A stretch of DNA of 64,000 nucleotides, taken from assembly GCF_001403875.1 (NCBI RefSeq), contig NZ_LN884299.1, positions 3,437,674-3,501,673 of the forward strand, read 5' to 3'. This document shows positions 52,386-61,713 of this stretch, piece by piece (position 1 is the first letter of the stretch; every line of letters starts with the position of its first letter). The notes under the pieces were generated by a model. It was not told where the DNA came from, ran no database searches, and saw nothing but the letters and a program-made list of their open reading frames with translations. This DNA comes from Paenibacillus ihumii. Lineage in GTDB: Bacteria > Bacillota > Bacilli > Paenibacillales > Paenibacillaceae. The position numbers were made by a program, and so were the translations under genes.

Positions 52386-53870
52386 TTAGCTGACGGCAGG
52401 GTTACTTGCAGACCCGCTATGAGCTGTATCGGGGTTCGTTAATTTATTCGTGATTTTGGCTCCGCTTTTCACTTCATTCAGCCAATCTCCGAACAGCTCC
52501 GAAATCTGCTGTGATACCAGGCCTTTTCGAATCTCATCCTTGCTATCTTCGAGCGTGGCCTCTTTAGCTTCCTTGCGGTCGGTTAACTTAATGACCTTAT
52601 AACCATCATTCGTCTTCACCGCACCGCTGATTTCATCCTTCTGCAGCTTGAAAGCGGCCTCCTCAACCGCCGGCTCTACCTGTCCCCGTTCGAAGAATCC
52701 GGTGTCGCCCCCAGAACCCTTCGTAAACGTATCCAGCGATTTGTCCTTGGCCAGCTCCGCAAAATCCTTGCCATCCTTCAACTGCTGAATGATGTCGTTA
52801 GCCTCAGCTTCCGTCTCTACCAGGATCACCGAAGTCCGGACCTGCTCCGGCGTATCGAAGGATTCCTTGTACATTTCGAAAGTTTCCTTGATTTCTTCGT
52901 CCGTCACATTCGTTTTATCCTCAAGCAGCTTGGTAATCATGACGTTCAGCTCGGCTTCCTGCTTCAAATCGTCCAGCGTCATGCCATACTGCTGAAGCAT
53001 CTGCTCCAGCACTTCCAGGCTGCCAAAGGATTTGGTGTAATTATCAATTTCTGCGTTGATATCCTCTTCAGTCACTACGATTTTCTTCTTCTTGGCCTCC
53101 TGCGTTATCAGCGCCTTCGTAATCATCGCTTCCAGCGCTTGCTTCGCTTGCTCGCCGCCGCTGGCCTTCACGAGCTCGTCATAGAGCTCATCCTGCGTTA
53201 TTTTCGTTCCATTAACCGTTGCTACGACATCCTTCTTGCTTCCAATCAGGGGATATACCAATGCAATTACAAGTCCTACGGCTAAAATTAAAGAAATAAT
53301 CGGCCAAGCATTGGAGGATTTGGAAGCAGCGGGTGTCATTCCATCTCCTGCAGCGGCTTGTCCGTTCCAGGCATACGGCGGTGCAACTATTTCCTTCCTA
53401 CCGCTGGTCTCAGCAGCTTCTGCTTCCGGCGGCCTGTTTGATTCAGCCTCAGCGTGGGGCGCAGCATCTTCAGCATCTGCCTCCGGCGCGGTCCCGCCGC
53501 CTGCAGTTTCCTTCGCTTGGGCATCAGCTTCCACCGCCGGTTCAACTTGCGCATCTGCATCTGCTTCGGCATCAGCTTCTCCATCGGCTTCTGCATCTAC
53601 TTTTGCTTCTGCACCTGCTTCTGCACCTGCTTCTGCATCAGCTTCCGTATCTGCTTTTTCACCAGCCCCTGCGGCCCCTAAGGCAGCTTCGTCAACAACT
53701 TCGGCACCATCCTCATTTTCCAGTCTGCTTGCTGTCTCTATGGATGTCTCCTCGGTTGTATCTACGGAAGTACCTTCAACTGCTCCTGTTTCCTCAGAAG
53801 CTTTCTCTTGCCCTGACCCTTCCTCCAATGATTCTTGTTCCTTCTTATCTTTATCTTCCATATTAAGCAT
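52386..53870 (-). CDS. PrsA/SurA-like peptidyl-prolyl isomerase with acidic repeat N-terminus
   Basis: The 494-aa product has three parts. Residues 1-180 are an Asp/Glu/Ala/Gly repeat region with no Cys. Residues about 190-210 form a membrane helix (ISLILAVGLVIALVYPLIG). The outside part has a SurA_N-type domain (about 215-330) and a parvulin rotamase domain (about 335-440; GGDTGFFERGQVEPAVEEAAF). No lipobox, so unlike PrsA it is anchored by an internal helix. It should assist folding of secreted proteins. The long acidic cytoplasmic tail is unusual. Confidence 0.85.
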   Translation of the reverse strand: MLNMEDKDKKEQESLEEGSGQEKASEETGAVEGTSVDTTEETSIETASRLENEDGAEVVDEAALGAAGAGEKADTEADAEAGAEAGAEAKVDAEADGEADAEADADAQVEPAVEADAQAKETAGGGTAPEADAEDAAPHAEAESNRPPEAEAAETSGRKEIVAPPYAWNGQAAAGDGMTPAASKSSNAWPIISLILAVGLVIALVYPLIGSKKDVVATVNGTKITQDELYDELVKASGGEQAKQALEAMITKALITQEAKKKKIVVTEEDINAEIDNYTKSFGSLEVLEQMLQQYGMTLDDLKQEAELNVMITKLLEDKTNVTDEEIKETFEMYKESFDTPEQVRTSVILVETEAEANDIIQQLKDGKDFAELAKDKSLDTFTKGSGGDTGFFERGQVEPAVEEAAFKLQKDEISGAVKTNDGYKVIKLTDRKEAKEATLEDSKDEIRKGLVSQQISELFGDWLNEVKSGAKITNKLTNPDTAHSGSASNPAVS

Positions 53871-54128
53871 TAACTCCCTTCATCTCACCTTAACGGTACG
53901 AGCTCTATAAATTAAGCTCTCTTAAAAGAGAGTAACAGAATTCACGGAATCAAACATTAAATTCTTATAAAATTAAACAGACTTTTATTAAAATCTGCTT
54001 AATTCACATCTTCAGCAGCACTGGCGGTTAGAATAAACGTATGATGCTGCGATCATTCGTGTTGGCTGCCAAAACGTAGTAAAATATATATAGGAGTACC
54101 AATAACGTCCGGGAGGATATGATCAACG

Positions 54129-55484
54129 ATGAACTATGAATCCTATTTTCAAACACACAGAGAACAGCATTTAGATGAATTAAAGCAGCTATTGACGATA
54201 CCAAGCATTTCTGCCCTATCTGAACATAAACCTGATATCGCCAAGGCTGCGGAATGGATTGCCAGCGCTTTAACGAATGCAGGCCTGGAGAATGTAGAAA
54301 TTATTCCGACCAAAGGGCATCCGATTATTTACGCGGACCATCTGCATGCTCCAGGCCAACCAACCGTGCTCGTCTACGGACACTATGACGTTCAGCCGGT
54401 GGATCCGCTGCACTTGTGGGAGACGCCCCCGTTCGAGCCGACGATCCGGGACGGCAAACTGTATGCACGCGGAGCTACTGACGATAAAGGGCAGCTGTTT
54501 CTTCACATCAAAGCTGTGGAGGCTATTTTAAAGGAAGAGAAGCAGCTTCCCGTCAACATCAAGTTCTGCATTGAGGGCGAGGAGGAGATCGCCAGTCCCA
54601 ACCTTCCGCCTTATCTGGATGAACATAGGGAGAAGCTGGCGGCCGATGTCGTGCTCATCTCCGATACGGCTCTGCTGGAGCCAGGCAAGCCGGCCATCTG
54701 CATCGGCTTACGTGGACTGTGCTCTCTAGAGGTTGCCGTGCAGACCGCTAATACGGATCTTCACTCGGGAACCTTTGGCGGCGGCGTGCCTAATGCGCTT
54801 CACGCTATCGTCTCCTTACTTGCGTCGCTTCATGACGATAAGGGAAGAGTGGCGGTAAATGGATTCTATGAGGGCGTGCCCGAGCTGACGCCTGCGATGC
54901 GCGAGGAATTCGCCAAGCAGCAATTCAATGAGGAGAAATTAAAAGCCGATTTAGGCCTTGACACTCTTTATGGAGAGGAAGGCTATAATTTTGTGGAGCG
55001 GACTGGCGCCCGTCCGACGCTGGAGCTGAACGGGGTCTACGGCGGATTTCAAGGGGAAGGATCCAAGACCGTAATTCCGAAAGAGGCTCATGCCAAAATC
55101 ACATGCCGATTGGTCGGCCATCAGGACCCGCAGGATATTTTGGATAAAATCGAAGCTCACTTAAAACAGCATATCCAGCCTGGCGCCAAGCTGAGCATCG
55201 TCCAAATAGAGAAGGCCCGCGCGTTCACCATCGATCCTTCGAATCCAATGCTGCAAAAAGCGGCGGACGCTTACGAACGCGTATATGGGACACGCGCCCT
55301 GTTCACCAACGACGGCGGCTCCATCCCGATTGTCGAGACCCTGTCCCGCGTGCTGAATGCACCTGCCGTCATGATGGGCTTTGGACTTCCGGACGAGAAC
55401 CTGCATGCCCCGAACGAGCATTTTAATCTGGAGAATTTCGATAAAGGGCTGTTAACGATCGTAGATTATCTGAAATCTCTCTAG
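54129..55484 (+). CDS. M20 family dipeptidase
   Basis: The 451-aa enzyme has the M20 zinc ligands and catalytic residues in order: YGHYDVQP (about 82), GATDDKGQL (about 118) and EGEEEIAS (about 151). An insertion dimerisation domain follows. It hydrolyses peptides in the cytoplasm. Length is normal. It stands alone, with terminator at 55506-55533. Confidence 0.93.
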   Translation: MNYESYFQTHREQHLDELKQLLTIPSISALSEHKPDIAKAAEWIASALTNAGLENVEIIPTKGHPIIYADHLHAPGQPTVLVYGHYDVQPVDPLHLWETPPFEPTIRDGKLYARGATDDKGQLFLHIKAVEAILKEEKQLPVNIKFCIEGEEEIASPNLPPYLDEHREKLAADVVLISDTALLEPGKPAICIGLRGLCSLEVAVQTANTDLHSGTFGGGVPNALHAIVSLLASLHDDKGRVAVNGFYEGVPELTPAMREEFAKQQFNEEKLKADLGLDTLYGEEGYNFVERTGARPTLELNGVYGGFQGEGSKTVIPKEAHAKITCRLVGHQDPQDILDKIEAHLKQHIQPGAKLSIVQIEKARAFTIDPSNPMLQKAADAYERVYGTRALFTNDGGSIPIVETLSRVLNAPAVMMGFGLPDENLHAPNEHFNLENFDKGLLTIVDYLKSL

Positions 55485-55505
55485 TACGTGTGATAATCAA
55501 CCTTT

Positions 55506-55540
55506 CCAGCCCCCTCCGTACGGAGGGGGTTGGATGATTT
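55506..55540 (+). terminator. Intrinsic terminator after the M20 peptidase
   Basis: CCAGCCCCCTCCG pairs with CGGAGGGGGTTGG, then ATTTTATT. Confidence 0.75.
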
Positions 55541-56060
55541 TATTGGTGTATCTGGATGGTTTATTGGCGTATCTGGATGATTTTACGGCTATATTTTTAT
55601 TGCTATATAGGATGAACTAGAAAGTTCAACCTATAGTAAATGGATTTATAGTAGTTAGTTTCTGCAGCAAGGAAGGAAAGAAAAAATTAAATGGATTTCG
55701 CATCGTTAAAAGTAAAGGAATTGCCAACCATGGCTGGATTCTTGATTTTAGGTGCGTAAAACCCAACTAATCCCCTGAACCATTCACTTAGAGTTCGATT
55801 AGATACAGGAATTCCATTTAGTTAGTGATGACAGCTTAAATGCCTAGCTTGAGATACCTAAACTTGATATACCTATGCTTGATATACCTAAACTTGATAT
55901 ACCTATGCTTGATAAAGTCAGGCAACGTCTGGGTATAGCATTTGATTGCAAACTTTGTGTTCAGCCTTTGCTTACGGCCTTTAAATACAGCCTTTGCGTT
56001 TAGCTTTTGCGTTTAGCTTTTGTGTACAACCTTTGGGCACAGCCTTTGTTATGTTCAATC
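55531..56060. repeat. AT-rich stretch with three families of short tandem repeats
   Basis: Near 55531-55590, units of about 21 bp begin TGGATG (55531, 55553, 55574). At 55848-55917 a 15-bp unit, CTTGATATACCTAAA or -ATG, repeats 4.5 times. At 55964-56055 a degenerate 13-bp AGCCTTTGCGTTT-type unit recurs about seven times. I see no gene from 55485 to 56416, apart from a weak 22-codon ORF at 55691-55759. Confidence 0.75.
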
Positions 56061-56416
56061 GTGCTATTTTTGTATGTCATTTGTAATTTTGTAGCAATAT
56101 TTCCTTTTCATAGATTTCAAAACTATATTGTGAATCGTCACTTTCGTTAAGCATGTGTTGACGCCGTATTTCAAAAGTAATCAGCGATTGTCGCTTATGA
56201 CTTTGACGTAAAAACCACCATTTTAGCGAATTTTCGGACATTTATCACTAAATATCCCGAAACAAAAAATGCCCATCTTGCCGGGAATAGACATCGTAGG
56301 GCTAAGTTCGATATTTTATACAAACAGACATGCAATTTAACGCACTAAGGCAATAAAATTTCGTCTACAATAATAATGTAACATTCATATCGAGTATAGA
56401 TGAAGGAGGACTGATT

Positions 56417-56731
56417 ATGCTCCTAGAAGAGGAAGTTCCCAATTTATTGAGGGCAGGCTTGCTTATCGTAATGCTCCCTGTACTTGGAATTTTAATTAGC
56501 TTCTGTGTTAAAAACAAAAGACAGGGGTACGGTTGGATTCTTAGTCAGTTTGTACTATTCACATTGTGTGCATTATATTTTACGAGAATACTCGAAACAA
56601 GAGCATTAACTAGCTCTGTATATAATTCTTTGGCATTTACGATGATAGGGATTGTCTGGGCCATAAGCATGTCCTTTTTTATTATGGGTCTTCTCAAAAT
56701 AAGCAAGAGGAATAGGAGCAAATATAATTAA
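56417..56731 (+). CDS. Small membrane protein, unknown function
   Basis: The 104-aa product has three hydrophobic segments (about 12-32, 42-57, 73-94). RBS GAAGGAGGACTGATT precedes ATG. It lies in AT-rich sequence unlike the core genes around it, suggesting acquisition or fast evolution. Not recognised. Confidence 0.65.
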   Translation: MLLEEEVPNLLRAGLLIVMLPVLGILISFCVKNKRQGYGWILSQFVLFTLCALYFTRILETRALTSSVYNSLAFTMIGIVWAISMSFFIMGLLKISKRNRSKYN

Positions 56732-56870
56732 GTTATCTGATACATAGTTGTAAAAACTGAAGCGAGAGAGAGGAACCTGCGGTAATTAAGCGCCGATTCA
56801 AATAAGATTCCACAGTCTAATTCGCGAACCTTTTTCGATTTATTCAACGCAGTCAACCCCTATAAATAAA

Positions 56871-56901
56871 ATTAACGCCGGAGAGAGTGCCCCGGCGTTA
56901 A
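56871..56901 (-). terminator. Terminator after the 24-aa mini-ORF
   Basis: TTAACGCCGG pairs with CCGGCGTTAA; the minus strand ends ATTTTATTT. Confidence 0.7.
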
Positions 56902-56907
56902 TCGTTC

Positions 56908-56982
56908 CTATCTACCGTTTTTACCGCCCTTAACACCGCGGGCAATCTTAATCATAATGTTCGTCGACATACTGTCACCCAT
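56908..56982 (-). CDS. Candidate 24-aa cationic peptide
   Basis: ATG 56982 opens a 24-codon frame (MGDSMSTNIMIK then IARGVKGGKNGR). An inner ATG at 56970 has GGGTGA five bases upstream. The stop is six bases from the hairpin terminator, so a compact minus-strand transcription unit is visible. It carries a net positive charge. Nature unknown; it could also be a leftover gene end. Confidence 0.4.
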   Translation of the reverse strand: MGDSMSTNIMIKIARGVKGGKNGR

Positions 56983-57158
56983 TGAATGGATAACAGATTG
57001 AGTGCTTGCTTGGCGGGGAATGATTCGCATAGAATCCAAACTTTGTAGTTTGTCGCTTCGTTAATTCTATGCGCGCGTAAAAAACCACGCGCCATTACTG
57101 GCTTTTTATTTGCGTGATACATTACACATCACATTCGTCATATGATTTCGAAACATTT

Positions 57159-58940
57159 TTAACGATAAATGACATTTCCCGCTTCTTTGAACTGGCGTGA
57201 TTTTTCCTCAAGGCCTTTGGCGATAGCCTCCTCTTCTTCAATTCCATGCTGCTTGGCATAATCGCGAATGTCCTGAGTAATTCGCATGCTGCAAAATTTA
57301 GGGCCGCACATGGAACAGAAGTGAGCGGTCTTTGCTCCTTCCGCGGGCAGTGTTTCATCATGATACTCCAGAGCCCTCTCTGGATCAAGCGAGAGGTTGA
57401 ACTGGTCTCGCCAGCGGAATTCGAACCGGGCCTTGGATAACGCGTTATCTCTTTCTTGGGCCCCGGGATGTCCCTTCGCTAGATCGGCTGCATGCGCGGC
57501 TATTTTATAAGCGATGACTCCCTCGCGAACATCGTTTTTATTAGGGAGGCCGAGGTGTTCCTTAGGGGTCACATAACACAGCATAGCCGTCCCGAACCAA
57601 CCGATCATGGCCGCTCCTATCGCTGAAGTAATATGATCGTAGCCTGGGGCAATATCCGTAGTTAACGGGCCCAGCGTATAGAAAGGAGCCTCCTGGCATA
57701 TCTCCATTTGTTTGTCTACATTTTCTTTAATTAAATGCATCGGTACGTGGCCCGGCCCTTCGATCATCACCTGAACGTCATGCTTCCAGGCGATTTGGGT
57801 CAGTTCACCGAGCGTCTCGAGCTCAGCGAACTGAGCTTCGTCGTTAGCATCCGCAATCGAACCCGGCCGCAGGCCGTCGCCAAGCGAAAAGGCGATGTCA
57901 TAGCTTTTCATGATTTCACAGATTTCTTCAAAATGGGTATAAAGAAAATTTTCTTGATGATGAGCCAGGCACCAGGCTGCCATGATGGACCCGCCGCGAG
58001 ATACAATGCCTGTTACACGCTTAGCCGTTAACGGAATATACCGCAGGAGCACTCCGGCATGGATCGTAAAATAGTCGACGCCCTGCTCTGCTTGCTCGAT
58101 CAATGTATCGCGGTAGACTTCCCAGCTCAGTGCCTCGGCCTTTCCGTCTACCTTCTCCAACGCCTGGTAGAGCGGGACTGTGCCTACAGGCACCGGTGAA
58201 TTGCGAATGATCCACTCTCGCGTCGTGTGAATGTTTTTCCCCGTGGAAAGATCCATAATCGTGTCGGCTCCCCAGCGGGTCGCCCATCTCATCTTCTCCA
58301 CTTCCTCCTCAATGGAGGAGGCTACGGCCGAGTTGCCGATATTTGCATTGATTTTAACCAGAAAATTACGGCCGATAATCATTGGCTCGCTTTCGGGATG
58401 ATTGATATTGGATGGAATGATTGCTCTGCCTTCGGCGACTTCCCTGCGCACGAATTCCGGAGTCACGTTCTCCCGGATTGAAATGTACTCCATTTCGGGC
58501 GTAATGATTCCCTTTCTTGCGTAATGCATCTGCGTCACATTGCAGCCGGCTTTAGCTCTTAGAGGCTTACGGCGCAGGCCGGGGAAAGTCTCCGTCTGAT
58601 CAGGCTGCTTTTCTGTTTTGTATCCATCATCCTCAGGCTTTATGCTCCTGCCTTCATAATCCTCCACATCCCCCCGCTCCAGAATCCAATTCTTGCGGTT
58701 CGCTGGAAGCCCTATCCTAATATCCGCCTGGTGGTTAGCGTCTGTGTAAGGACCGCTGCAGTCATATACCCGAACAGGTTCATTCTCCTCTACCGATTCT
58801 CCGCGAACAGTCGGCGCAAGTGCAATCTCTCTCATGGGCACCTGTATATCCGGCCGTGAACCTTGAAGATACACCTTGCGACTGCCCGGAAAAGCTAAGA
58901 ACTCAGGGTTAACCGTGTTGTTGCTAGTTTCGCTTGCCAT
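57159..58940 (-). CDS. thiC: Phosphomethylpyrimidine synthase
   Basis: ThiC converts AIR to HMP-phosphate for thiamine synthesis by a radical SAM mechanism. The 593-aa product has the conserved MHYARKGIITPEMEY block (near 138), FSLGDGLRPG (near 360) and the C-terminal Fe-S motif CSMCGPKFCSM. AAGGAGG is seven bases before ATG. Control is by the upstream TPP riboswitch. Confidence 0.97.
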   Translation of the reverse strand: MASETSNNTVNPEFLAFPGSRKVYLQGSRPDIQVPMREIALAPTVRGESVEENEPVRVYDCSGPYTDANHQADIRIGLPANRKNWILERGDVEDYEGRSIKPEDDGYKTEKQPDQTETFPGLRRKPLRAKAGCNVTQMHYARKGIITPEMEYISIRENVTPEFVRREVAEGRAIIPSNINHPESEPMIIGRNFLVKINANIGNSAVASSIEEEVEKMRWATRWGADTIMDLSTGKNIHTTREWIIRNSPVPVGTVPLYQALEKVDGKAEALSWEVYRDTLIEQAEQGVDYFTIHAGVLLRYIPLTAKRVTGIVSRGGSIMAAWCLAHHQENFLYTHFEEICEIMKSYDIAFSLGDGLRPGSIADANDEAQFAELETLGELTQIAWKHDVQVMIEGPGHVPMHLIKENVDKQMEICQEAPFYTLGPLTTDIAPGYDHITSAIGAAMIGWFGTAMLCYVTPKEHLGLPNKNDVREGVIAYKIAAHAADLAKGHPGAQERDNALSKARFEFRWRDQFNLSLDPERALEYHDETLPAEGAKTAHFCSMCGPKFCSMRITQDIRDYAKQHGIEEEEAIAKGLEEKSRQFKEAGNVIYR

Positions 58941-58997
58941 TTCTATTCCTCCTTAGAATGAATGGGTTCAAGCGGAGCTGATGCTGCTATGTGCAAC

Positions 58998-59027
58998 AAA
59001 AAAAGACCGCAACGAAAGAAGCGGTCT
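58998..59027 (-). terminator. Riboswitch-controlled terminator before thiC
   Basis: AGACCGC (59004-59010) pairs with GCGGTCT (59021-59027), then TTTTTTT on the minus strand, between the aptamer and thiC. Its position fits transcription attenuation when TPP is bound. Confidence 0.8.
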
Positions 59028-59041
59028 CTGTATACACAAAG

Positions 59042-59136
59042 GCTCGAACATTTCCTCCGCTGGCATTACCCAGATCAGGTATTACGGTCGACAGCGCACT
59101 AGCTGTCCTCTCAGCCTGGTTAGCCCAAGCTCCCGT
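59042..59136 (-). ncRNA. TPP riboswitch
   Basis: The minus strand contains the THI-box core: GGGAGCTTGGG, GGCTGAGAGG, and ACCTGATCTGGGTAATGCCAGCG in close order, followed by GGAGGAA. These match TPP aptamers. A promoter lies upstream and an attenuator downstream. Confidence 0.95.
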
Positions 59137-59155
59137 TTATTCAATTCACCAATAT

Positions 59156-59184
59156 ATAATATATGGAAAGTGAGGAATAATCAA
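59156..59184 (-). promoter_or_regulatory. Promoter of the thiC leader
   Basis: TTGATT and TATTAT on the minus strand are separated by 17 bp, about 20 bp before the aptamer. Confidence 0.65.
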
Positions 59185-59220
59185 CCCTAAACTAGGGCTC
59201 CTCTATCGGCCACAAACAAC

Positions 59221-59272
59221 AAAAAACCTTCTAGCCCCTCTCCGCGTAACGATAGAGGAATTTAGAAGGTTT
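59221..59272 (-). terminator. Terminator after gerE
   Basis: AAACCTTCTA pairs with TAGAAGGTTT, with an inner CCTCT/AGAGG stem; TTTTTT follows on the minus strand. Confidence 0.82.
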
Positions 59273-59302
59273 ACTGTTTCTTGACGTGCTTTGGCAAAAC
59301 CG

Positions 59303-59527
59303 TCAGATTTTTAGTTCCCCAAGCTTGATTAGCTCGACAACCGCCTGCGCACGACCTTTTACGTTCAATTTCTGCATGACATTAGAAATATGATTTCGTA
59401 CGGTCTTCTCGCTGATAAATAGTTGCCCCGCAATGTCGCGCGTCGTTTTATCCTGCACGAGGAGTTCAAAAACTTCCCGCTCACGATGTGTCAACAGAAA
59501 TTTGCTGTTACGATCGCTGCTCTTCAA
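59303..59527 (-). CDS. gerE: Spore-coat transcription factor GerE
   Basis: The 74-aa product is a stand-alone LuxR-type HTH. TTHREREVFELLVQDKTT is not exact, but LTHREREVFELLVQDKTT at 12-29 and FISEKTVRNHISNVMQKL at 37-54 fit GerE closely, including the 74-residue length. It works late in the mother cell, activating or repressing SigK-dependent coat genes. Start is TTG, after GGAGGGGTGA. Confidence 0.95.
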   Translation of the reverse strand: MKSSDRNSKFLLTHREREVFELLVQDKTTRDIAGQLFISEKTVRNHISNVMQKLNVKGRAQAVVELIKLGELKI

Positions 59528-59628
59528 AATGCGTCACCCCTCCTTGCTCGGGTTTTGTGGTATAACAAGGTTTAGGGATACAGTCAACACATATTATGAA
59601 AATAAACGGGTAAGCGTGCGATACTAAG

Positions 59629-59656
59629 CAAAAATGGGCTGCTCCGGGCAGCCCAT
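59629..59656 (-). terminator. Terminator after glpK
   Basis: ATGGGCTGC pairs with GCAGCCCAT; the minus strand goes on TTTTTG. Confidence 0.82.
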
Positions 59657-59659
59657 TCC

Positions 59660-61150
59660 TCATTTAAACGCCATAGCGGCATATACGGCCTTTTTCCAGC
59701 CATTGTACAGCGATTCCCGCTCTGTCTCCGGCATCATCGGTTCAAATCTTCGCTCTGCGCTCCAGATACGGCGAATCTCATCAAAATCCTGCCAATAACC
59801 GACGGCCAGCCCGGCCAGATAAGCTGCGCCCAGCGCGGTCGTTTCTTGTACAGCCGGACGTTCTACCGGAACGTTCAGGATGTCGCTTTGAAATGCCATC
59901 AGGAACGCATTCGATACCGCTCCGCCGTCCACGCGCATCGTATTCACCTTGTAGCCGCAGTCCTTCTCCATCGCCACCAGAATATCCTTCGTCTGATAAG
60001 CCAAAGATTCCAGCGTCGCCCGGACGAAATGCTCCTTGCTCGTTCCTCGGGTAAGACCGAATACTGCGCCGCGCACGTCGCTGTCCCAATATGGGCTGCC
60101 CAGGCCGACAAAAGCCGGCACGACATATACCCCTTCCGTGGATTCGACTCGTTCGGCATATCTCTCGCTATCCTTTGCCTCGCGAAACATCCGAAGACCA
60201 TCTCTTAGCCATTGTATGGCTGAACCTGAGACAAAGATACTGCCTTCAAGGGCATATTCAACCTTGCCGCGAATCCCCCAAGCGATCGAGGTAATCAGTC
60301 CATGCTCCGAGTTGACTGGCCGGTCTCCCGTATTCATTAGCATAAAGCAGCCTGTGCCGTATGTTGTTTTGACCATGCCACGCTCGAAGCAGTTCTGCCC
60401 AAACAAAGCAGCCTGCTGATCACCCGCGGCTCCGGCAATCGGCACCTCATGTCCGAAAAAATGGTAGGACGCCGTACGGCCGTAAACCTCGGAGGATGGC
60501 CGGACTTCGGGAAGCATAGCTTTCGGCACATCGAGCAGCTTCAGCAGTTCATCATCCCAGCACAGATCATGGATGTTATACATCAGGGTCCGCGATGCGT
60601 TGGAATAATCAGTGACATGCACCTTGCCTCCAGTCAGCTTCCAAATGAGCCAGGAATCGATTGTACCGAAGAGAAGCTCGCCGTTTTCCGCGCGTTTCCT
60701 CGCTCCTTCAACATGATCCAATATCCATTTGACCTTCGTCCCCGAAAAATATGGATCAATCAGCAGTCCCGTTTTTCGCTGAAATAACGAATCATGACCC
60801 GCTGCCTTCAACGCCTCGCAGATGTCTGCGGTTTGGCGGGACTGCCATACCACGGCATTATAAATGTGATTTCCGGTCTCTTTTTCCCAAATAACCGCCG
60901 TTTCCCTCTGGTTCGTAATACCGATCCCGGCTACCTGCCCCGGCTTGACCCCCGACTCCGACAAGCAGGAAGCGATTACTGCAAGAACAGAACCCCAAAT
61001 CTCATTGGGGTTATGCTCCACCCACCCTGGCTTTGGAAAATGCTGCGGAAATTCCCGCTGCGCCAGGTGCACGATTTGCCCTTGCTTATTAAACAGAATC
61101 GCCCGTGTGCTCGTGGTTCCCTGGTCTAAGGCAAGTATATACTGTTCCAT
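59660..61150 (-). CDS. glpK: Glycerol kinase
   Basis: GlpK phosphorylates glycerol to glycerol-3-phosphate. I start at 61150 (MEQYILALDQGTTSTRAILF in part), six bases after GGAGG; the first ATG, two codons before, abuts the RBS. The 496-aa FGGY kinase has DQGTTSTRA at the N-terminus, QSRQT near 105, and GLGSPYWDSDVRGAVFGLTRG near 350, all typical. No glpF or glpD neighbour is visible. Confidence 0.97.
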   Translation of the reverse strand: MEQYILALDQGTTSTRAILFNKQGQIVHLAQREFPQHFPKPGWVEHNPNEIWGSVLAVIASCLSESGVKPGQVAGIGITNQRETAVIWEKETGNHIYNAVVWQSRQTADICEALKAAGHDSLFQRKTGLLIDPYFSGTKVKWILDHVEGARKRAENGELLFGTIDSWLIWKLTGGKVHVTDYSNASRTLMYNIHDLCWDDELLKLLDVPKAMLPEVRPSSEVYGRTASYHFFGHEVPIAGAAGDQQAALFGQNCFERGMVKTTYGTGCFMLMNTGDRPVNSEHGLITSIAWGIRGKVEYALEGSIFVSGSAIQWLRDGLRMFREAKDSERYAERVESTEGVYVVPAFVGLGSPYWDSDVRGAVFGLTRGTSKEHFVRATLESLAYQTKDILVAMEKDCGYKVNTMRVDGGAVSNAFLMAFQSDILNVPVERPAVQETTALGAAYLAGLAVGYWQDFDEIRRIWSAERRFEPMMPETERESLYNGWKKAVYAAMAFK

Positions 61151-61293
61151 AAACATCCTCCGCTCTTCGATCTGACTATTTCAATAACGTTAAAAATGCA
61201 GATGTATGAAATTAAAAATTCATGAAGTTAGGAATTATTAACCTTATTCTACCTCGACAGCAGATTGCGTTACAATTGAAAAAAACGCTTCTC

Positions 61294-61700
61294 AAACTAA
61301 AGCTGGCGCTTAAAGCAAGCAGGAGATCGAATGAGCCCGCGGCATTGCCGGCACTTCGCAAACTATAGCTGACGCTAAAGCCAGCGATTGAAATGCGCCA
61401 GCGGCATTACCGGCGCTTCACAAACTATAGTTAGCGCTAAAGCCAGAGTCTTTTTTCGCGAACTATCCATTGTCCCTAGAGCCGTTATTCCTGCAATCCT
61501 GCTGATTTGGAGAGACTAACGGATACAGGGTCCCTTATTGCGGCAATTTTGCTGGTTTTTACGGATTATCGGACACAGGAGCCCTTATTTACTCATAACA
61601 GGCGTGAATATAGCGAATTCTAGGCCAATAGCGGAACCATGGTCCGTTACTTTGACTTTGGCGTCCTTTTTATGGAAATAGCGGAACGTCGGTCCGTTAC
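61294..61700. repeat. Intergenic degenerate repeats (three families)
   Basis: Family 1: units beginning AAACTA at 61294, 61360 and 61422 (period 66 and 62), each with GGCGCT/GACGCT-like and AAAGC blocks. Family 2: GGATACAGGGTCCCTTATT and GGACACAGGAGCCCTTATT at about 61530 and 61570. Family 3: AATAGCGGAAC, three variable bases, GGTCCGTTAC at 61627 and 61677. No gene is seen in 61157-61713. Confidence 0.75.
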
Positions 61701-61713
61701 AGCATTTTCAGGC

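Noticed and set aside
53236..53910. 224-aa plus-strand ORF opposite the acidic repeat region
   Set aside because: It is an Ala/Ser-rich shadow caused by the repetitive Asp/Glu/Ala codons of the foldase gene; no RBS.
55691..55759. 22-aa ORF (MDFASLKVKELPTMAGFLILGA in part)
   Set aside because: RBS spacing is poor and no terminator or relation to a known peptide is visible; too weak to list as a gene.
55848..56060. Possible CRISPR array
   Set aside because: Repeats are 13-21 bp, directly adjacent without unique spacers, and no cas gene is present.
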